64,000 nucleotides of DNA from Rhyacichthys aspro (taxonomy: Eukaryota > Chordata > Actinopteri > Gobiiformes > Rhyacichthyidae): contig CM072152.1 in assembly GCA_036850595.1 (NCBI GenBank), positions 6,653,640 to 6,717,639 on the forward strand, in the 5' to 3' direction. Numbering within the stretch: the stretch's first letter is position 1; the number at the start of each line of letters is the position of its first letter. Positions 36,601 through 49,845 of this stretch are shown here, one piece after another. A program made the translations under genes and the position numbers. The notes under the pieces were generated by a model that ran no database searches, had not been told where the DNA came from, and saw nothing but the letters and a program-made list of their open reading frames with translations.

Positions 36601-37133
36601 GGTGTATAGAGAATCGTACTTTCTAATGCACCCACCTCAAAGACATTTCAAGGGTTACTTGACCGTTTTGCTGACACAACTGACCTATCACAATAAAAAC
36701 GACAAGGCAAAAACTCCTATCTTTGATTATAGACTCTCACACTGACCACATTTTGTTTTCTGTTTGTGAATAAATGATAAAGAGAGTCACCGTTTTAAAC
36801 AGAGTGATAAAAAAAAGAGAGCCTTCATCTTTTATTCCAGTGTGCTCTTCCCGATGTTAACCCTATGTATTTGAGAGGTTCATGATGTTGTTGTGCGCCT
36901 CAGGCATCAGCGAGCACCGATAGACACATCAATCAGAACAGTCAGCGTCTCACCGACCACCTGCTTCTGCTCAACCTCAGTGCTCCTGCTCCAGCTTTAG
37001 AACAACTCCTCACAAATGTGCATACAGTTGTTCATGTGCATAATTCAGCGTTATCTCTAGTGTACACAAACAGATAAGTAGAGTATAAATGTTACTGGCA
37101 TCATAATTGCAAGCAGAAAGTTTTAGCAATACA
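33670..37133. other. Noncoding DNA, no gene seen
   Basis: CCAGTAGGGGGCTC at 35821-35834 matches the CTCF core. A minus-strand frame at 34960-35100 follows a TTTTAG acceptor (MKESMPGPSNVIALGVAVKR) but has no support beyond openness. Otherwise AT-rich. Confidence 0.35.
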
Positions 37134-37576
37134 CAGTGCCATGAAAAAGTGTTTCCTGATTTGTAATTTTTAGCACATTTGTCACACTTAAATGTTTCAG
37201 ATCGTAAAAAATGGTGCCACCTTCAGCAGCAATAACTGCAGTCAAGCTTTAGTGATAACTGGCAATGAGTCTTTCACATCTCTGTGGAGGAATTTGGGCC
37301 CTCTCTTTTGCAGAATTGTTTTAAGTAAGTCACATTGTAGGGTTTTTAAGCATGAATTACCTTTTTAAGGTCATGCCACAGCATCTCAATCCGAATCAAG
37401 TCTGGACATTGTCTAGGCCACTCCAAAACCTTCATTTTTTTTTAAGCCATTAAGAGGTGGACTTGCTGGTGGCATTTTGTGTTTACTTGAGTTATCTTTG
37501 TCTGATTTTTAAATTTTAGTTTGATGATCTGAAACATTTAAGGCAAATGTCCAAAAAAATAAGAAATCAGGCACTG
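37134..37576 (-). mobile_element. Internally deleted Tc1-like transposon
   Basis: Terminal inverted repeats of about 60 bp: CAGTGCCATGAAAAAGTGTT and on to AAATGTTTCAGATC on the left, with inverse complement GATCTGAAACATTT..AAATCAGGCACTG on the right. TA follows the right end and TA lies two bases before the left end. The interior on the minus strand is the C-terminal part of a Tc1-type transposase (IEMLWHDLKK after a decayed SPDLNP motif) with stops. The N-terminal paired-type DNA-binding half is deleted, so it is non-autonomous. Confidence 0.8.
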
Positions 37577-38150
37577 TAAAAAGTTTAGTTTTTTCGTTAT
37601 ATCGCCTGTAACAGCAAGCCATTATGTTGACAGACCAATAGGAGTGTCCCTAACTCCAGACCCCCTTCTATGTGAGCATGTGATTGGCCGAATCTTCTGT
37701 TATGTGTTGAACATTCTCAAATATTAGAATCCTTGATAGTAAATAATCCTTGTCGAATAATACTGCCACATTTTTTGGATACCGGTTCAGAATATTAAGG
37801 TAGCACTAATGCAGTACAGTAATACTTCTCTGCCACATTTGTATTGTTCCATTGGCCCGGAGGCAGAGATGACTCCAGTTCGTACTGCAGTGTGTGTGCA
37901 TACATGCTCATTTTTGTCGAGTGATGTATCGAGCCAATCACAGGATGACGCCTCATACATCACTTTTATTGCAGCGCTTTGGCCCTAACCCTCTTGTTTC
38001 CTGTGTTGCTCAATCTTTCCTTCTCCATTTCGGGCACGAGCGCCGGGCGAAGAAGATAAATAATAAAGTTTTCATGAGACTTTCACGTTCTCCGAGACAA
38101 AGAGGTGCTGTCAGGGGGAAGAAAGATAGTGTTTATCCCCTTTGACAAGA
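37577..38150. other. Noncoding DNA with weak repeat similarity
   Basis: 37640-37700 (AGACCAATAGGAG, GAGCATGTGATTGGCC) weakly resembles the interior of the TIR family at 21466 and 41376. No gene seen. Confidence 0.35.
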
Positions 38151-38360
38151 TTTACTGTGTCAGACTAAACATGTTTGGCTGACATTAGCCTCCTGACCTC
38201 TTGTACCCGTCTACAGGTGGGGCATTAGTCTTCCCGGCTGCATTTTTTTAACACTGCCATTTCTCGCCATAAATAATAACAACTGGGATCAGCACCTCAG
38301 CTCTTTTTAGAATACTAATACGTTTCCCATTTTCTGCCTCCAGTGGAGAGTAAATATTTA
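38151..38360. other. Non-repetitive block, possible conserved noncoding element
   Basis: Includes GCCATAAA at 38266-38273, the same Hox/Cdx-type motif as at 32333, and ACAGGTGGGGC near 38214. No coding frame or repeat similarity. Confidence 0.22.
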
Positions 38361-40991
38361 CATTTTACAACAATGAACACGTCTTTTACTCTCTTTAATC
38401 TCTTTCAACTTCATAATCCAACCTCACACATCCCTAATATTTCATATTCCTTGTTCTAATGGGTTTTGATGGACTGTTTTGTCTGGCAAGCACATATTAT
38501 TTGGCTCACTCTGCCCGGGCTTTATTATGCTAAATATACAGGCATAAACAGACCTCTTTGTTAGCGCTAATGTCAGGGAATAAAAGCTGTATTTTACTGC
38601 TAATTGTTCTCTCTAATCTCTTCACAGATAATTGTTTGTATCCTCAGAATCGGTTTTGGCTTGCAGCATGTTGGCAGTTTTGGCTGTGTGTGGTTTCTTG
38701 TGCATTTGAGTTCTCAGCGCTGATACCTGGGCAGTGGAATTACTACTGACCTGCGGTTTTTAAACAGAATTACTATGAAAAGCAACAACTGTGTGTTTTT
38801 GGCTCTGGTTTTTGACAGGGCTGTGGGGTCTGACTTGATACATTTTGCACATTTTGTCCAAAGGATGTTCTACTGTGAGGTGTCAGTGTTCCTAAATCAG
38901 GCTCAGTCATTAATATCAAACGTGTTACATTCCTAAATTGGGCTGCCTCTCGACGGATGCATCACAAATGGGATACGCAATGGCCAGCCTCACTTTTTGT
39001 AAACAGAAGTAGTCTGATAAAAAGGACTCAAATTGTGCTGCAGTTGTTCTCAGCTGCTCCCTGGATCCCTGAACTCATCATCATAGTAATACAAATATTG
39101 TCAGACATTTATGAGGGGACTTTTGATATAATATGTAGTCTTATATAGACTTCATATCAGAGAACTTTTAATAGTGCAATGTTCACTGCAATGTAACTTT
39201 TGTACATACAGTAATATAGAATATCATTGTTATTCTGTTTTAAAGCAGCCGTGTGTAACTTTCAGCCCAAAATATACATTCTCAAAATCAATAAAATCAT
39301 GCCTATCTCACTGACACAGTACAGACAGAAACAGAAACCTCCAATAGAATTTTCCTTTCCCCGCGCTGAGGACTTATCAAGAGACATTATGTGAGTGATG
39401 CATTCTACCAAACTACACATATAATAAAGAAAACAAGCCAATTCACTGGACCCTAGCAGAGTGACTAGCAGAGTAATTTGTACAGAATACACTAAAATGA
39501 CCCAACCGTTTCAGAAGACATGTTCTTTCTTCAAACTTGTGCTTGGATAGTCTTCACTTGTAAACAAATATCTGCTGATGACAGCACAGCTGCACGGAGA
39601 TGGTGGCCTTAAAGTCATACTATTACAGATTTCTTGAAGATTTTAGTTAAACTGTCCTCAACTTTACTGCTCACCAACAGAGTGATATTTGCTTATACCC
39701 CTTTTACACTAATCAGGGTCAATAGTCAGAAACTGGAGGAGAAACTGGAGAAGGTCAGCAGAGGTGAAGTTTGACAGATTGGGACCGTCTTGAGAAGGAG
39801 TCGAGTCACAACCTGCTGTATTTTGTGTTAAATACCTTCATAGATTAGTTCTTGATTTAGATCTTGTTAATCTGCTGCTGAAACCTGTCCATTCTGAACA
39901 TGACAAAGCTGCTTTTACATGAACGTTCATCCAACCACACACAAACTCACACACACACACACATAAGCTGGCACACCTCGCCATCTCTTCACAGTTGGTT
40001 TGACTTGTTTTTTTTGTGCTACACCAGCAATAACACGCACACATGCAAAACACAGCGTTACAAGAGCCAAACTGGCAAGCCTCGTTGGAGATAGACAACA
40101 CTTCAGATGTCTGACAGCCAAGGAGCACACTCATGCATGTCCTGATCTCTTTGTAGCAAATGTGAACAGCATCATCTTTTACAAACCTTGTGTGTGACTG
40201 GAGCAACATCATAATCAATCTGCAAAGTGAAAGCATGCCGGAGTTGACTTATTTCTGTCTTTGGTAGAATGATTGGGGAATGAAGACCAGAATATTTCTG
40301 TTGTATTTTATACTTTCATTTTAATTTAAATGAAGTACATACACACCAGGTTCATCAGTAGAGGAGCATCTCAGCCAAGCACCAGAGTTGTACTGCTGAC
40401 AATAGATGCTAACAATAGATGCAGATGGTAAATCTGATAAATATATAGAATAAACACACAGTATGAAGTTAGGGGAATGTAAAAAGTTAATCAGCACAAT
40501 ACAACGAGGAGAGTGGTGCATAGTTTAAGATCTTGTGTTTGTGGTTCCAGTGTTTAAAATAAAAGTGTTAATATTGTAATTAATCACATCAGATTATTTT
40601 TCCAGTACAGAAGTGCAATAAAATACTGGTTGCAACGGAGATGCTCTGCTCCACAGATGATTCCAGATGAGACATCTCAAAGAAGAAATCCATCGACGGA
40701 TCAACAGAGACAACTCTCTGATCTGATGAACAAACGTTTATTTTGTCTTCACTTGTCGTCACTTTTCTCATAAACATGTTTTGATGCTAACTTCCAGCAG
40801 CATTCCTCAGAAGAGTCAGGTGATATAATTATGGACTCCTTTGCCTCATTAAAGCTCCAGTACCTGATTTTCTTTTTTTTGTCCCTGTCTCAGATTCCAC
40901 TCACCCTCAAAGCCGCCTAGGGACCTCTCCTGCTTCTTTTTTTAATTAAAAAACAAAACCCGACCAATTTTGTCCCCACAAAATACTAATA
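38361..40991. other. Noncoding DNA, no gene seen
   Basis: An AC microsatellite lies at 39939-39962. Minus-strand frames around 39838-40236 read through low-complexity Cys/Val codons created by that repeat and are discounted. Confidence 0.4.
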
Positions 40992-41366
40992 CAGTGCCAC
41001 GACAAGGGTTGCCCCCTTCCCGATTTCTTATATTTTTGCACATTTGTCACACTTGTTTGTGTTTCAGATCATCAAATAAATTTAAATATTAGACAAAGAC
41101 AACTCAAGTAAACACAAAATGCAGTTTTTAAGTAATGACTTTTTAAAAATTTGTTTTAATTCCACTTGCCACTCCCAGGCCCGATGACTGCAAAACCTGT
41201 TGAGTCAAAAAATCACTTAAATAGAACCTGTCTGACAAAGTGAAGTAGGCAAAAAGATCGCATCCCTCCATCCATTTCTATCATCAATCCAAAGAAATTC
41301 AGGAACAGATGAGAAAGCTTTAGGACTCCATCCAACCACTGTGACCACAACTTTGTCATGGCACTG
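40992..41366. mobile_element. Second Tc1-like non-autonomous element
   Basis: CAGTGCCACGACAAGGGTTG on the left pairs with CAACTTTGTCATGGCACTG on the right. The left end continues CACATTTGTCACACTTGTTT and GATCATCAAATAAATTTAAA, the conserved flank of fish Tc1-like elements. A short transposase remnant near 41283-41315 (CAAAGAAATTCAGGAACAGA on plus) is the inverse of the N-terminal coding region. At 375 bp it is strongly deleted. Confidence 0.75.
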
Positions 41367-41375
41367 CACATTCTA

Positions 41376-41685
41376 CCAAACTGAAGTTTAGTGTTAGCTT
41401 ACCTTCAGCGTCAGAATGGTACTTATCTCCTCCTTCTTAAACATTACGTTACTGAATAGACAGTGTTTATCAGCATTTTACATTGCCTCCCTTTTCTCTG
41501 TTGATGCTTTTCTTTTTTGAGCTGCTATTAAACTTCCTGGAGCGTCATATGAAGAGCCGGTGTAGACCAATAGGAGCACTCGATTTTTGAGTGTGTGACT
41601 TTGCAAGCATGTGATTGGCCAAGGTTTTCCACCCTGAATAGAGGTTATCATGTATAAAAATCCTGTATAATAAACCTATTGAAAG
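41376..41685. mobile_element. Partial copy of the 21466-22106 TIR family
   Basis: ACCAAACTGAAGTTTA, CTTCAGCGTCAG, TGCCTCCCTTTTCTCTGTT, CTATTAAACTTCCTGGA, TGTAGACCAATAGGAGCAC and GATTGGCCAAGGTTTTCC follow the order of 21659-21990. The end CCTGAATAGAGGTT is the inverse of AACCTCTATTCAGG at 21606, so the right arm is better kept here than in the other copy. It begins directly after the Tc1-like element at 41366. Confidence 0.6.
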
Positions 41686-42959
41686 AGATGGTATTCACTT
41701 GATTTGGCCCAAGGTTGGAGATGAGTTATCCTACAGATGTCTGAGTCTGGGGTCCAAGATTAAGGACTTTAGTTAGAGTTACAGTAGATCTAAAATTCTC
41801 CAACAGGATTACAATGGAAATCGAGATTCAGAAACAAGTCCATAGGAAGGTAAACTGGGTTGAGAGGCTCTACATGCTCTATCACCTGGGATTCTATGTG
41901 ATTTTGTCTAACCACTGTTTTGTTCAGCAGCAAAAGGTTATCTTAAAAGCACTAACCACATAAACATTTTGTAATAAAACATGGTGGTGCCACATTTGGG
42001 TCACGGCTGCTCAAATCCTTACATTTAAAAAGACACGCAAAATGCATGAGCTAATGGGAGAAAGTGGTGCCATCTGAAACAAGAACAGCAACCATCAAAC
42101 ATGTCTTGACTCCTACATGACTGGTTCTACTGTAACTCTTGGTTGAGCTCGGCTGCTATCTGGGAACTCCACAGATCTTCCTTCCCCTTGGAGAGAAAGA
42201 AGAACTGGATTAAGAAACGTCAAGGAACGAAGGGTGAGGATAGGTCAAGAGGGCTGGGAAATAACGGGACTAACAGCAATAGAAAAAAAAAAAAAAAAGA
42301 ATGTGTAAAATAAAATGATGAATGAGACACAAGTTGCTGTTGAGCGCTCTAATCTTCAGGGATACTGTTGGTTTTGTTTTGCGATTTGATTTTTCATTCT
42401 GACTGCGGACACTTCCAAATGGATGTGTTGAATCCTTCAGAACTGTTTTATAGTATAGTAAGATTAGCACTTTTTAACCATGGCTATCAGTAACTAATCT
42501 TTTGATGGAGCAAATATTGATTTCAAGTGGCATAGTGTATATATATTTAGTGCAGGCTGAAGAATGAAAAGCTCTCTACAATGCAATGGAAATTTCCTGT
42601 TTTTGCTTTTCAGTGCCACTTCATATGACATCAAATTGAGAATAAAACTTACCATCATCATTTACAAAATACCACATTCATTTGCTCTAACCTGCAGTCA
42701 TGATACTTTGACATTCTGTAGTTTATCTAAGGTCAATAAAGGTGTAGTCAAGCCTCTTTTGTGTGGTTATTTTTAAGACAGACTATTTTTATACAGTCCA
42801 GTTACTTTCCTGTGTTCTTCAAGGGATCGATCTGAATTCATAAATTTTCTTAGGAAAGGTTTTCTAAGGTCAGAGAAATGATACAGAAGTAGTTCTCGTG
42901 GAAAGTTAGGGTTAGGGGTTAGGAATAACTTATTTCCTTGGTTTATTTCCAATTGGTGA

Positions 42960-43130
42960 GTTTAAAGTGCCCCTAGAGGATGAATGTGAGAGTGAATGGT
43001 TGTCTGTCAGTATATGTCTTTAAGTGTTAGCCTTGTGTTAGCCTTGTTCGGGATGTACCCCCCTCAGGCCCAAAGTTGCTGGGATAGGCTCCAGTCAGGA
43101 ATAGGGAATGAGTGGAAGCAAATGAATGAA
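42960..43130 (+). repeat. Tail of a common fish dispersed repeat
   Basis: GTGAGAGTGAATGGTTGTCT, a decayed GTGTACCCC block and TTGCTGGGATAGGCTCCAG followed by AATGAATGAAT are the ordered 3' parts of the repeat whose tRNA-like head resembles 30383-30480. The head is missing here. Confidence 0.6.
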
Positions 43131-43257
43131 TCAATACTATAACTATAAAACATAAAACTTTATTGTCTGTCTAATGAATATCTAGATTTGATACATATCT
43201 GATAAATGCTCTGTTACTATTTTCCTTGTTTAATGGTCTTGTATTTGGCATGAGAAC

Positions 43258-43814
43258 CAGTGATAATTTTGTTGACAAAATAAAAACAGAATAAAAAGTT
43301 AAAGTTAAAAAATTAGGAGACGGGACGAGTTGAGAAGAGATCCAATCAGAACTCACGTTTTTGAGTGATGAGGAAGTGATGTCAGACACAAATTTTTGGA
43401 AGACAACAGGCGAGGAAAAAAATCTAACTATGTTAAAAAATGTTTCTTATTCAGGGAAAGCAGAAAACTTCTACTCATTTTTATTTTTTGTTGAAATGTT
43501 TTATTTAAACAATTTTTTTTTGTGTTTGGAATAACTTGAGTGAAATCTGTGTGTATTGCACATTCAGACCTCAACACCAACTGTAACAGGTTAGAAGCAG
43601 TTACCGAGCAGTTCCGAAAAAAGAAAAATTATTACATTGCATTACTCTTTATATTTTAGTTGCCCAAATCTAGATATAGTCGACTAAATTCTTATGATAT
43701 TTAGTCGACTAAAAGTAATAAGGATTAGATGACTACATTATGACTAAAACTAAATTTAAAACTGCATTTTAGTCAAAAGAACTAAATTTAAATTTGCGGT
43801 CAAAATTAACACTG
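43258..43814. mobile_element. TIR transposon, hAT-like ends
   Basis: CAGTGATAATTTTGTTGACA on the left and GGTCAAAATTAACACTG on the right form imperfect terminal repeats. Flanking octamers ATGAGAAC and ATTAAAAT agree at 5 of 8. The interior repeats TTAGTCGACTAAA twice and has no coding frame. A truncated relative is at 6835-7098. Confidence 0.55.
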
Positions 43815-44129
43815 ATTAAAATATCACCAAATGTGCTTTTCACTCTACAAACAAACCAAAAACCAGCACATGTAATACAATTTTGCCAGCACATGTAATA
43901 TTACTACACAATCGGTAACATGAAAGTGAAAATACAGAAGTCCATCATTCACATCAGTCTGAAGTTCTTCTCGGCTGGCAGCAGACCGTAAAAAAAACCT
44001 CACATCCAAGTCCGCAGGTTGTTTGGAGCTGTTCACAGACTGATTAAAAATGTGTGCTTTTGTTCAAACAGTTGCACATTGACATTTAATTAACATGTAA
44101 TCCAGGTCACACAGGGATGCATAATTTCA

Positions 44130-44420
44130 CTCAGCAGATGTAATGGCATGCGATTCCAAATGCCTCTGTCCAATGGCGACGCGACGGCGGACGAGACAAA
44201 AGCGCAGTGGCAGCTTCATCGCCGCGCTGTCCCGAAAAACGGCCCTGAGCTTGTTTTTAAGCACTTAAAGCAATTAGTGCGGCGGCCAGAGCCAGCTGAG
44301 CCATTGATTACTGTTATTTATAAAGCTGACAGCCCCCTGATGAGGAAACAAAACCTCCCCTCTCTGTCTTCGCGCTGCTCCTCATCTCCAGCAGCTCCAC
44401 ACCTCTGATCACCTGTGCCA
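44130..44420. other. Non-repetitive block, possible conserved noncoding element
   Basis: AAGCACTTAA at 44259-44268 is a consensus NKX2-type site. CAATTAG follows at 44271-44277, and CpG-rich sequence precedes it (GGCGACGCGACGGCGGACGA). An 86-codon plus-strand frame crosses it without splice context. The clustered motifs suggest a developmental enhancer; conservation is untested. Confidence 0.3.
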
Positions 44421-47400
44421 TACACTCAATACTGCAGCCCCTGACACGTGTTTTTAACTGGATTCCACGGATTTGTGTATTTCCTTATTCTTTTCCCTTT
44501 AAATGTGACCAACAACATTATGTGAAACTGACAGCATCATATTGAGGGAGTTAAATAGTACGCTACTCCAAATTGACATCTATTTCAAATTTTGCAGTCT
44601 TACAGAAGGCCCAGAAACACCTGAAATCCCTGCAGCATGAGCAGATCCTACCCACCTGTGTGGCACCAAGCACCATTCGGCAGCTGAAGCCTCTTAAATC
44701 ACCTTTCCTTCTTCGTTCTGATGCTTACTTTGAACTTAAGCCTAATGTAATAAATGTAGTTTCCTCAAGGGCTCTATAAAAACAGAGGATTGCACACTAG
44801 TCTGAGATTTGGTCGCTGTTGTCACGCTTCCGAGGCATGTGACTGAAGAACTTTATTCCATAATCTTTAATGTCTCTTGATAGGTGTGCAGAGGCTGTTT
44901 ATCCATTGTTTCACTCTTCTGGAACGTGACCACAGCGTATAAGAGTTGTGTTCAATTGAATTTTCTTTGACTATGTATAACCTGCCACCTTCTGTTGTTC
45001 CTGAGCTCACTGGTTAAGCTACTGTCATTGGAGTCATGCCCAGAAAAGTGCTACCTAGCGCCTGGTGTGTTCAATCACCCTCTCCGTGTGGTACTGAGAG
45101 GCAGAGGAGCTTTAGAATTTCTGTTTAAAAGAGAGACTGTAAACTAACTATTGTGACTGTAGCTGTTGAAGATGTAGATAGTTTTGTTAGTCCGTGGACC
45201 ATCTTAGGAGCTGTCCCAAAGCTCAACGCTGCTCTGAGGAGAGAGGAGGGGAGCTGGAGGAAGCTTCTAAGAAGGGGCATAAGCAGGATACATTGGAGCG
45301 TCCTAGCTGGAAGTCAAACTCACGGCGGAAGTAAAAACCTGCTCACTCCACCTGACAGGACGCACAACAAGCATCTCATGTTTCGTTTATGAAAAACTGG
45401 AGAAGTTTCTCTTAGTTGCAATGGTTCATCTGTGAATGTAATACTAAATCATGATGTTTGTGAACCTCATGTGTGTTTAGAAAGAGAAAGAAAGTCATAT
45501 ATAAATGTATTTAGAATGTCACAAATATTCTTGCCAAACATTCAGCTTATTTTAGGTTTAATCCTGGGTTTACAGTTTCAGAAGCTGGTTCACTTTATAC
45601 CAAAGTGAATCTCTGTGGAAACTTACATGAAACAGCTAACCTGCTTGTATCCTCCATGTAGATGATATATCGTCTGTATGTTGTGTATGTGCCATTTATT
45701 CCGTCTATGGTTCATTTTGCATGTATTTAGTGTAGTTTTGTGTCCATCTTCATGTTAACTCTCTCCTATTGACGTGTTTTGTCGTTTAGTGCTGACTCTG
45801 TTTAGTGATGACAGTTTTACTTGAACGAGCTCACAGTTCCACAGAAAACTCAGAGTAAACTGAATGAGTTGCTAACCAGTTTTATGGTACCACCGATCCA
45901 GACCGGGATTGTTTGGTTTTGTCAAACTGGGTAGAAGAGACTTATCCGGAGTAGGTTTAACCAGCATTGTACAGGCTTTGAATGGCCTCTATGTGTGCAG
46001 CATTTTCTTGCAAAACTATACTTCATAGCAGATAGATGGTATGCATTTTCTCCCATGACACACTGAGCTGGAAGCGGTACATACATTTCATTTGGGAAAT
46101 TTGGTTGCTCAGATCCTGCTTAAAGGTGAATGGAGAAAGGTAAGCTGAGCAGCAGAATTCCTTCCTAAACAAAGAAAAATGTATTTGTGTTTCTATCCGA
46201 TAAGCCAATACTCCCTCAGGTGTGGTCCTGGGCCTGCTGCAGTCTGGGAAGTATCAGACAAAGCAGCGAACAACAACAGCCCCTCACACAGACCGGGACA
46301 TTCTTGAGAGATTGTCTTGCATGTAAGAACGGCTGGATGAGTGGCACAGACTGGGAACGGAGGCCACTAATCTATTCCCAGGCTCTGGGCCCGTAGGCCG
46401 CCAACAACAGAGCCATTATGGCCAGGTGCTGGCTCCGGGGCAATAGTGGATCACCATCTGAGGGAAGAAAGTGTGCAGGAGTGCAGGTGGACATGGAGGT
46501 ATGTACTGTCGGAATATGTCAAGGCCAGTGGAACGCTCCGAGACACAGCAACAAGGCAGAATGTATAGAATTTCTAGCAGGATACAGTATACACTCTTTA
46601 GCTTTGCCGTTACTTTGCAGAGAAAGAAAAAAACTTCATTTATGAGAACATCTGCAGTTTAACAAAAGCTTTAGGTCAAAGGTAAATATGACCTCAAGAA
46701 ACCTGTGACTTGCTTGTAAAAAACATATTTCTCATAGATCCTGGGTAACCTTTTCTATTACAAGTTGTTAATTGAACATGAGTTGAGTGTAAAGCGTTTT
46801 TTTTTTTTTTTTTGAACTGTTGGTAGAAAAAATGCGAAATAAATGTTTTCATGAGGTGCTAAAAACAGCAATAGAACGTAATGAACAAAACATGCAACAA
46901 GACTAGAGTTAAATAGTGTGATCACAGATGGATGTTGTTTTTCTAGTATTCAAGAGCTCTTTATTGTAGTTTATGATGTTAATTTTTTTTTTATCCCTGT
47001 TCTTAAAGCCGCTCTACCCAGTTTTGTTTCTTCCACCCAGGTCTGGCTCTTCGATGCCCTACGTTTGGGATGTACTCTATACCTAAAAACTGTCTGACCA
47101 TAACAAAACAGCACACTGCCATGACCATTTATCCAATCATTTGGTGTTTAAATCAGTGATTCACAAAGTGTAGGACGCTGTTTGAGTAATAAGTGCTAAG
47201 ATAAAATGTATAAAAGTCTAGAGCGCTGAGTTTTGCGTGCACATGAACACAGCATTATGCCTGTAACATGGATTAAAAACAGGCAGACTTTACCATTACT
47301 AGATTATGTGAAGGATTTTATCACAGCTGCAATTCACCCTTTTTTTCACCAAGTTCAATAAAACTGCCAAAAGATTCCCACACACCAAATTCCTTCCCTC

Positions 47401-49845
47401 GCAAAAAGTTTTCTTTAAGACCTGACTGAGGAGAGCTACGGTGAGTTCTGAATGTGCCAGAGCCCGGGTCCACTGCAGTATAAATGATCATCATAAGCAG
47501 ACATCTACAGGTTTTAACCAGAGGGCTAGTTAGTTTATTACGTACTTTCCTGTTACCAGTACTCTCTGCTGACAGATTAGGGAAATATTTATGCTGGGTG
47601 TAATGTGCATTTGCAATATTAAGTATAATAGCTTTCCGTTCTTCATTGTCCATGAACTATCAATATGCAAGATGGCCAGTGTCCAAACAGCTCACAAATG
47701 TTAGCAGTCTACATATTTTCTACAAATCCAATATCTCTGTATGTTGCCAGGATACAGTCAGACAGCCTCCAAAGAAATGTAAACATCAATCCATGTTCAA
47801 AAAATAGGCAAGCGCTGCCACTTGGATAAGGAACAACTGTGGGAAACACTAATTGGTGACAAGGAGCGGCATCAATTACTGCGCATCAGTGTCTGTGTGC
47901 ATGTGTCTCTATTAGAACAGCTTTATTCCTAAAATAGAGTGGGACCTCACCACGGATCTAAGCAGGGAAGTTGCTCATTAAGTGATCTTTGTTGGAGCTT
48001 TTTGAAATGTACTTATGTGCTCCTCCAACACCCACATGAAGCAGAGCCAGACAAAATGTGCCCGACACAAAGTTCCAGCTTTAAATTAACTTTGTGTGGT
48101 TAGCCAGTAAGACAAAGATGCCAATTTATAACATTTTGTGGTTGAAAGCTTATGTATCTATTGCCACATTTTTCCTGTTTAACAGTGGAACTTAGGATCA
48201 GAAGCCAAATCACAAAATTAGGGGCTATTGCACAAGAGGATGCCCTTTTTTTTCTCCACCAAAATCAATCCAACGTGACCAAGAATAACCATTAAATGAG
48301 GTGGAGTTTATGCCATGCTTTGTTTCTCTGGTTGTATGTCTTTCCAGTGTCCAGAGGAAGTTTAATCTGCGTCTGTTTGTTCAGATAGGCAGAAATCCAA
48401 CTCATTAATTATGTCACAAGAAGAAGGAGAGTCTGGAGTGCTGCCTTTTTTCATTTTTTTGAGCTGTTTCACTGTATTATAACACACACCTTGCAATGGA
48501 ATAACCCATTTCTCCATGTTCATCAGTGTCGTCCAATGGGAGCGCTGCTTTTTCTGGAAGCGAGCATGGGATTGGCCAAACTCCCGCTGAGCGCTGATCA
48601 TACTCATCTATGAATATTCCTTAATGCTAAAGCTAAGATAACGCCTTAAAGTCTAATTTTTTCACAGAATATTCTCCTTAAAATTAGCTGTTAGGTGACT
48701 AAACTGTAAAAAAAATCAGGTAATCTGTTTAAATTTCACTTTTATCCAAGTCTGTGAACAAATAAAGAAAAAAAAATCAATAAATCAATAAATAAAACAC
48801 TGTTTTGCTGCTGTACATGGTCAGCATCCAATAACATCTGGAACTGACTGTCATCTTAATTTTTTTTAATTTTTTATTTTTTTTACAGTTCATTATATAA
48901 TGTAGCTGGTGTGGTCACTCATTTTCAAAGATTTTTTTCCTTGTGTGACATTTAAAACACAACATGATCTTATACACTTGATGTTAATTCTTTAATCATG
49001 TAAAGCAAAGCACCACCAGAGCTGTTCAAGATTTAGTTTTGAATTAGTCAGGACTTTATATGAAGCAAAAGGTTTATAGTAATACTTCAACAATTTATTC
49101 AGACTCTTCTTCCTGGTTCAAATATATTTAACTTTATACTTTCCTTTTTGTTTTTAAACCTGGGAACAAGGCTCTAGCATTCACAGACTTGTAGCATGTA
49201 GCTTTTAGTTGGTGTAGTTCTCTATCCACTCACTGACAGCACACACATGCAACCAATTGGGCTCCATTAGCTGTCTCCATCTTGTTTTAGTGCTCTTTAC
49301 TGAGCCTGTAAAGCACTTTGGGCAGCAATGGTTGTTTTAAATGTGCTATATAAATAAAATTGACATTGTTTCTGCAAAAGTTGCTTTTTTTTGGAGGCTC
49401 AGACCCTTTGAGCCATCAAAAATGCACTGCAGTCCACTTCTGTTGCCCTTATAGCTCATGTTCTTTGCAAAGAAAAACAGGTTTCAATTTATGGGGTCAC
49501 TCTACAGGATTGTTTGGTTCAAAAAAAGAAAAAAAGGAATGCATTATTTAATTTAGCAATCCGTTTTTGTGCTTTTTCTTACAGATTGTTCCTTTTCTGT
49601 GTTGTCAGCAAGTTACTAGATTGTAATGTCCTAGATAAGTCTGAAACAGAATGGGAAACCAAAAAGTCATCACACACACTTTGTTGCTCTTCAAGATCAC
49701 AAAACCATCTGTAACAGTAGTCTACAATGAATTGCTGTTTTTGTCTGAACTTCAAAACGCGATCCATTCCAAATCCTGACATGACAAACACGAATCACTC
49801 TTCATCCTAATATTTCAAAGCGACCCGGCTTCAGAGCTGGGGGTT
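44421..49845. other. Noncoding DNA, no gene seen
   Basis: A poly-T tract lies at about 46797-46813. 48440-48600 (TTTTTTGAGCTGTTTC, CCAATGGGAGCGC, GATTGGCCAA) weakly recalls the TIR family of 21466. The 110-codon minus frame at 47321-47653 has no recognisable motif. Confidence 0.35.

Noticed and set aside
39838..40236. A 132-codon minus-strand frame
   Set aside because: Its middle is translated AC microsatellite; no motif, splice site or promoter context supports it.
47321..47653. A 110-codon minus-strand frame with a charged start
   Set aside because: Length is within chance for this much sequence, and no family similarity or exon signals were seen.
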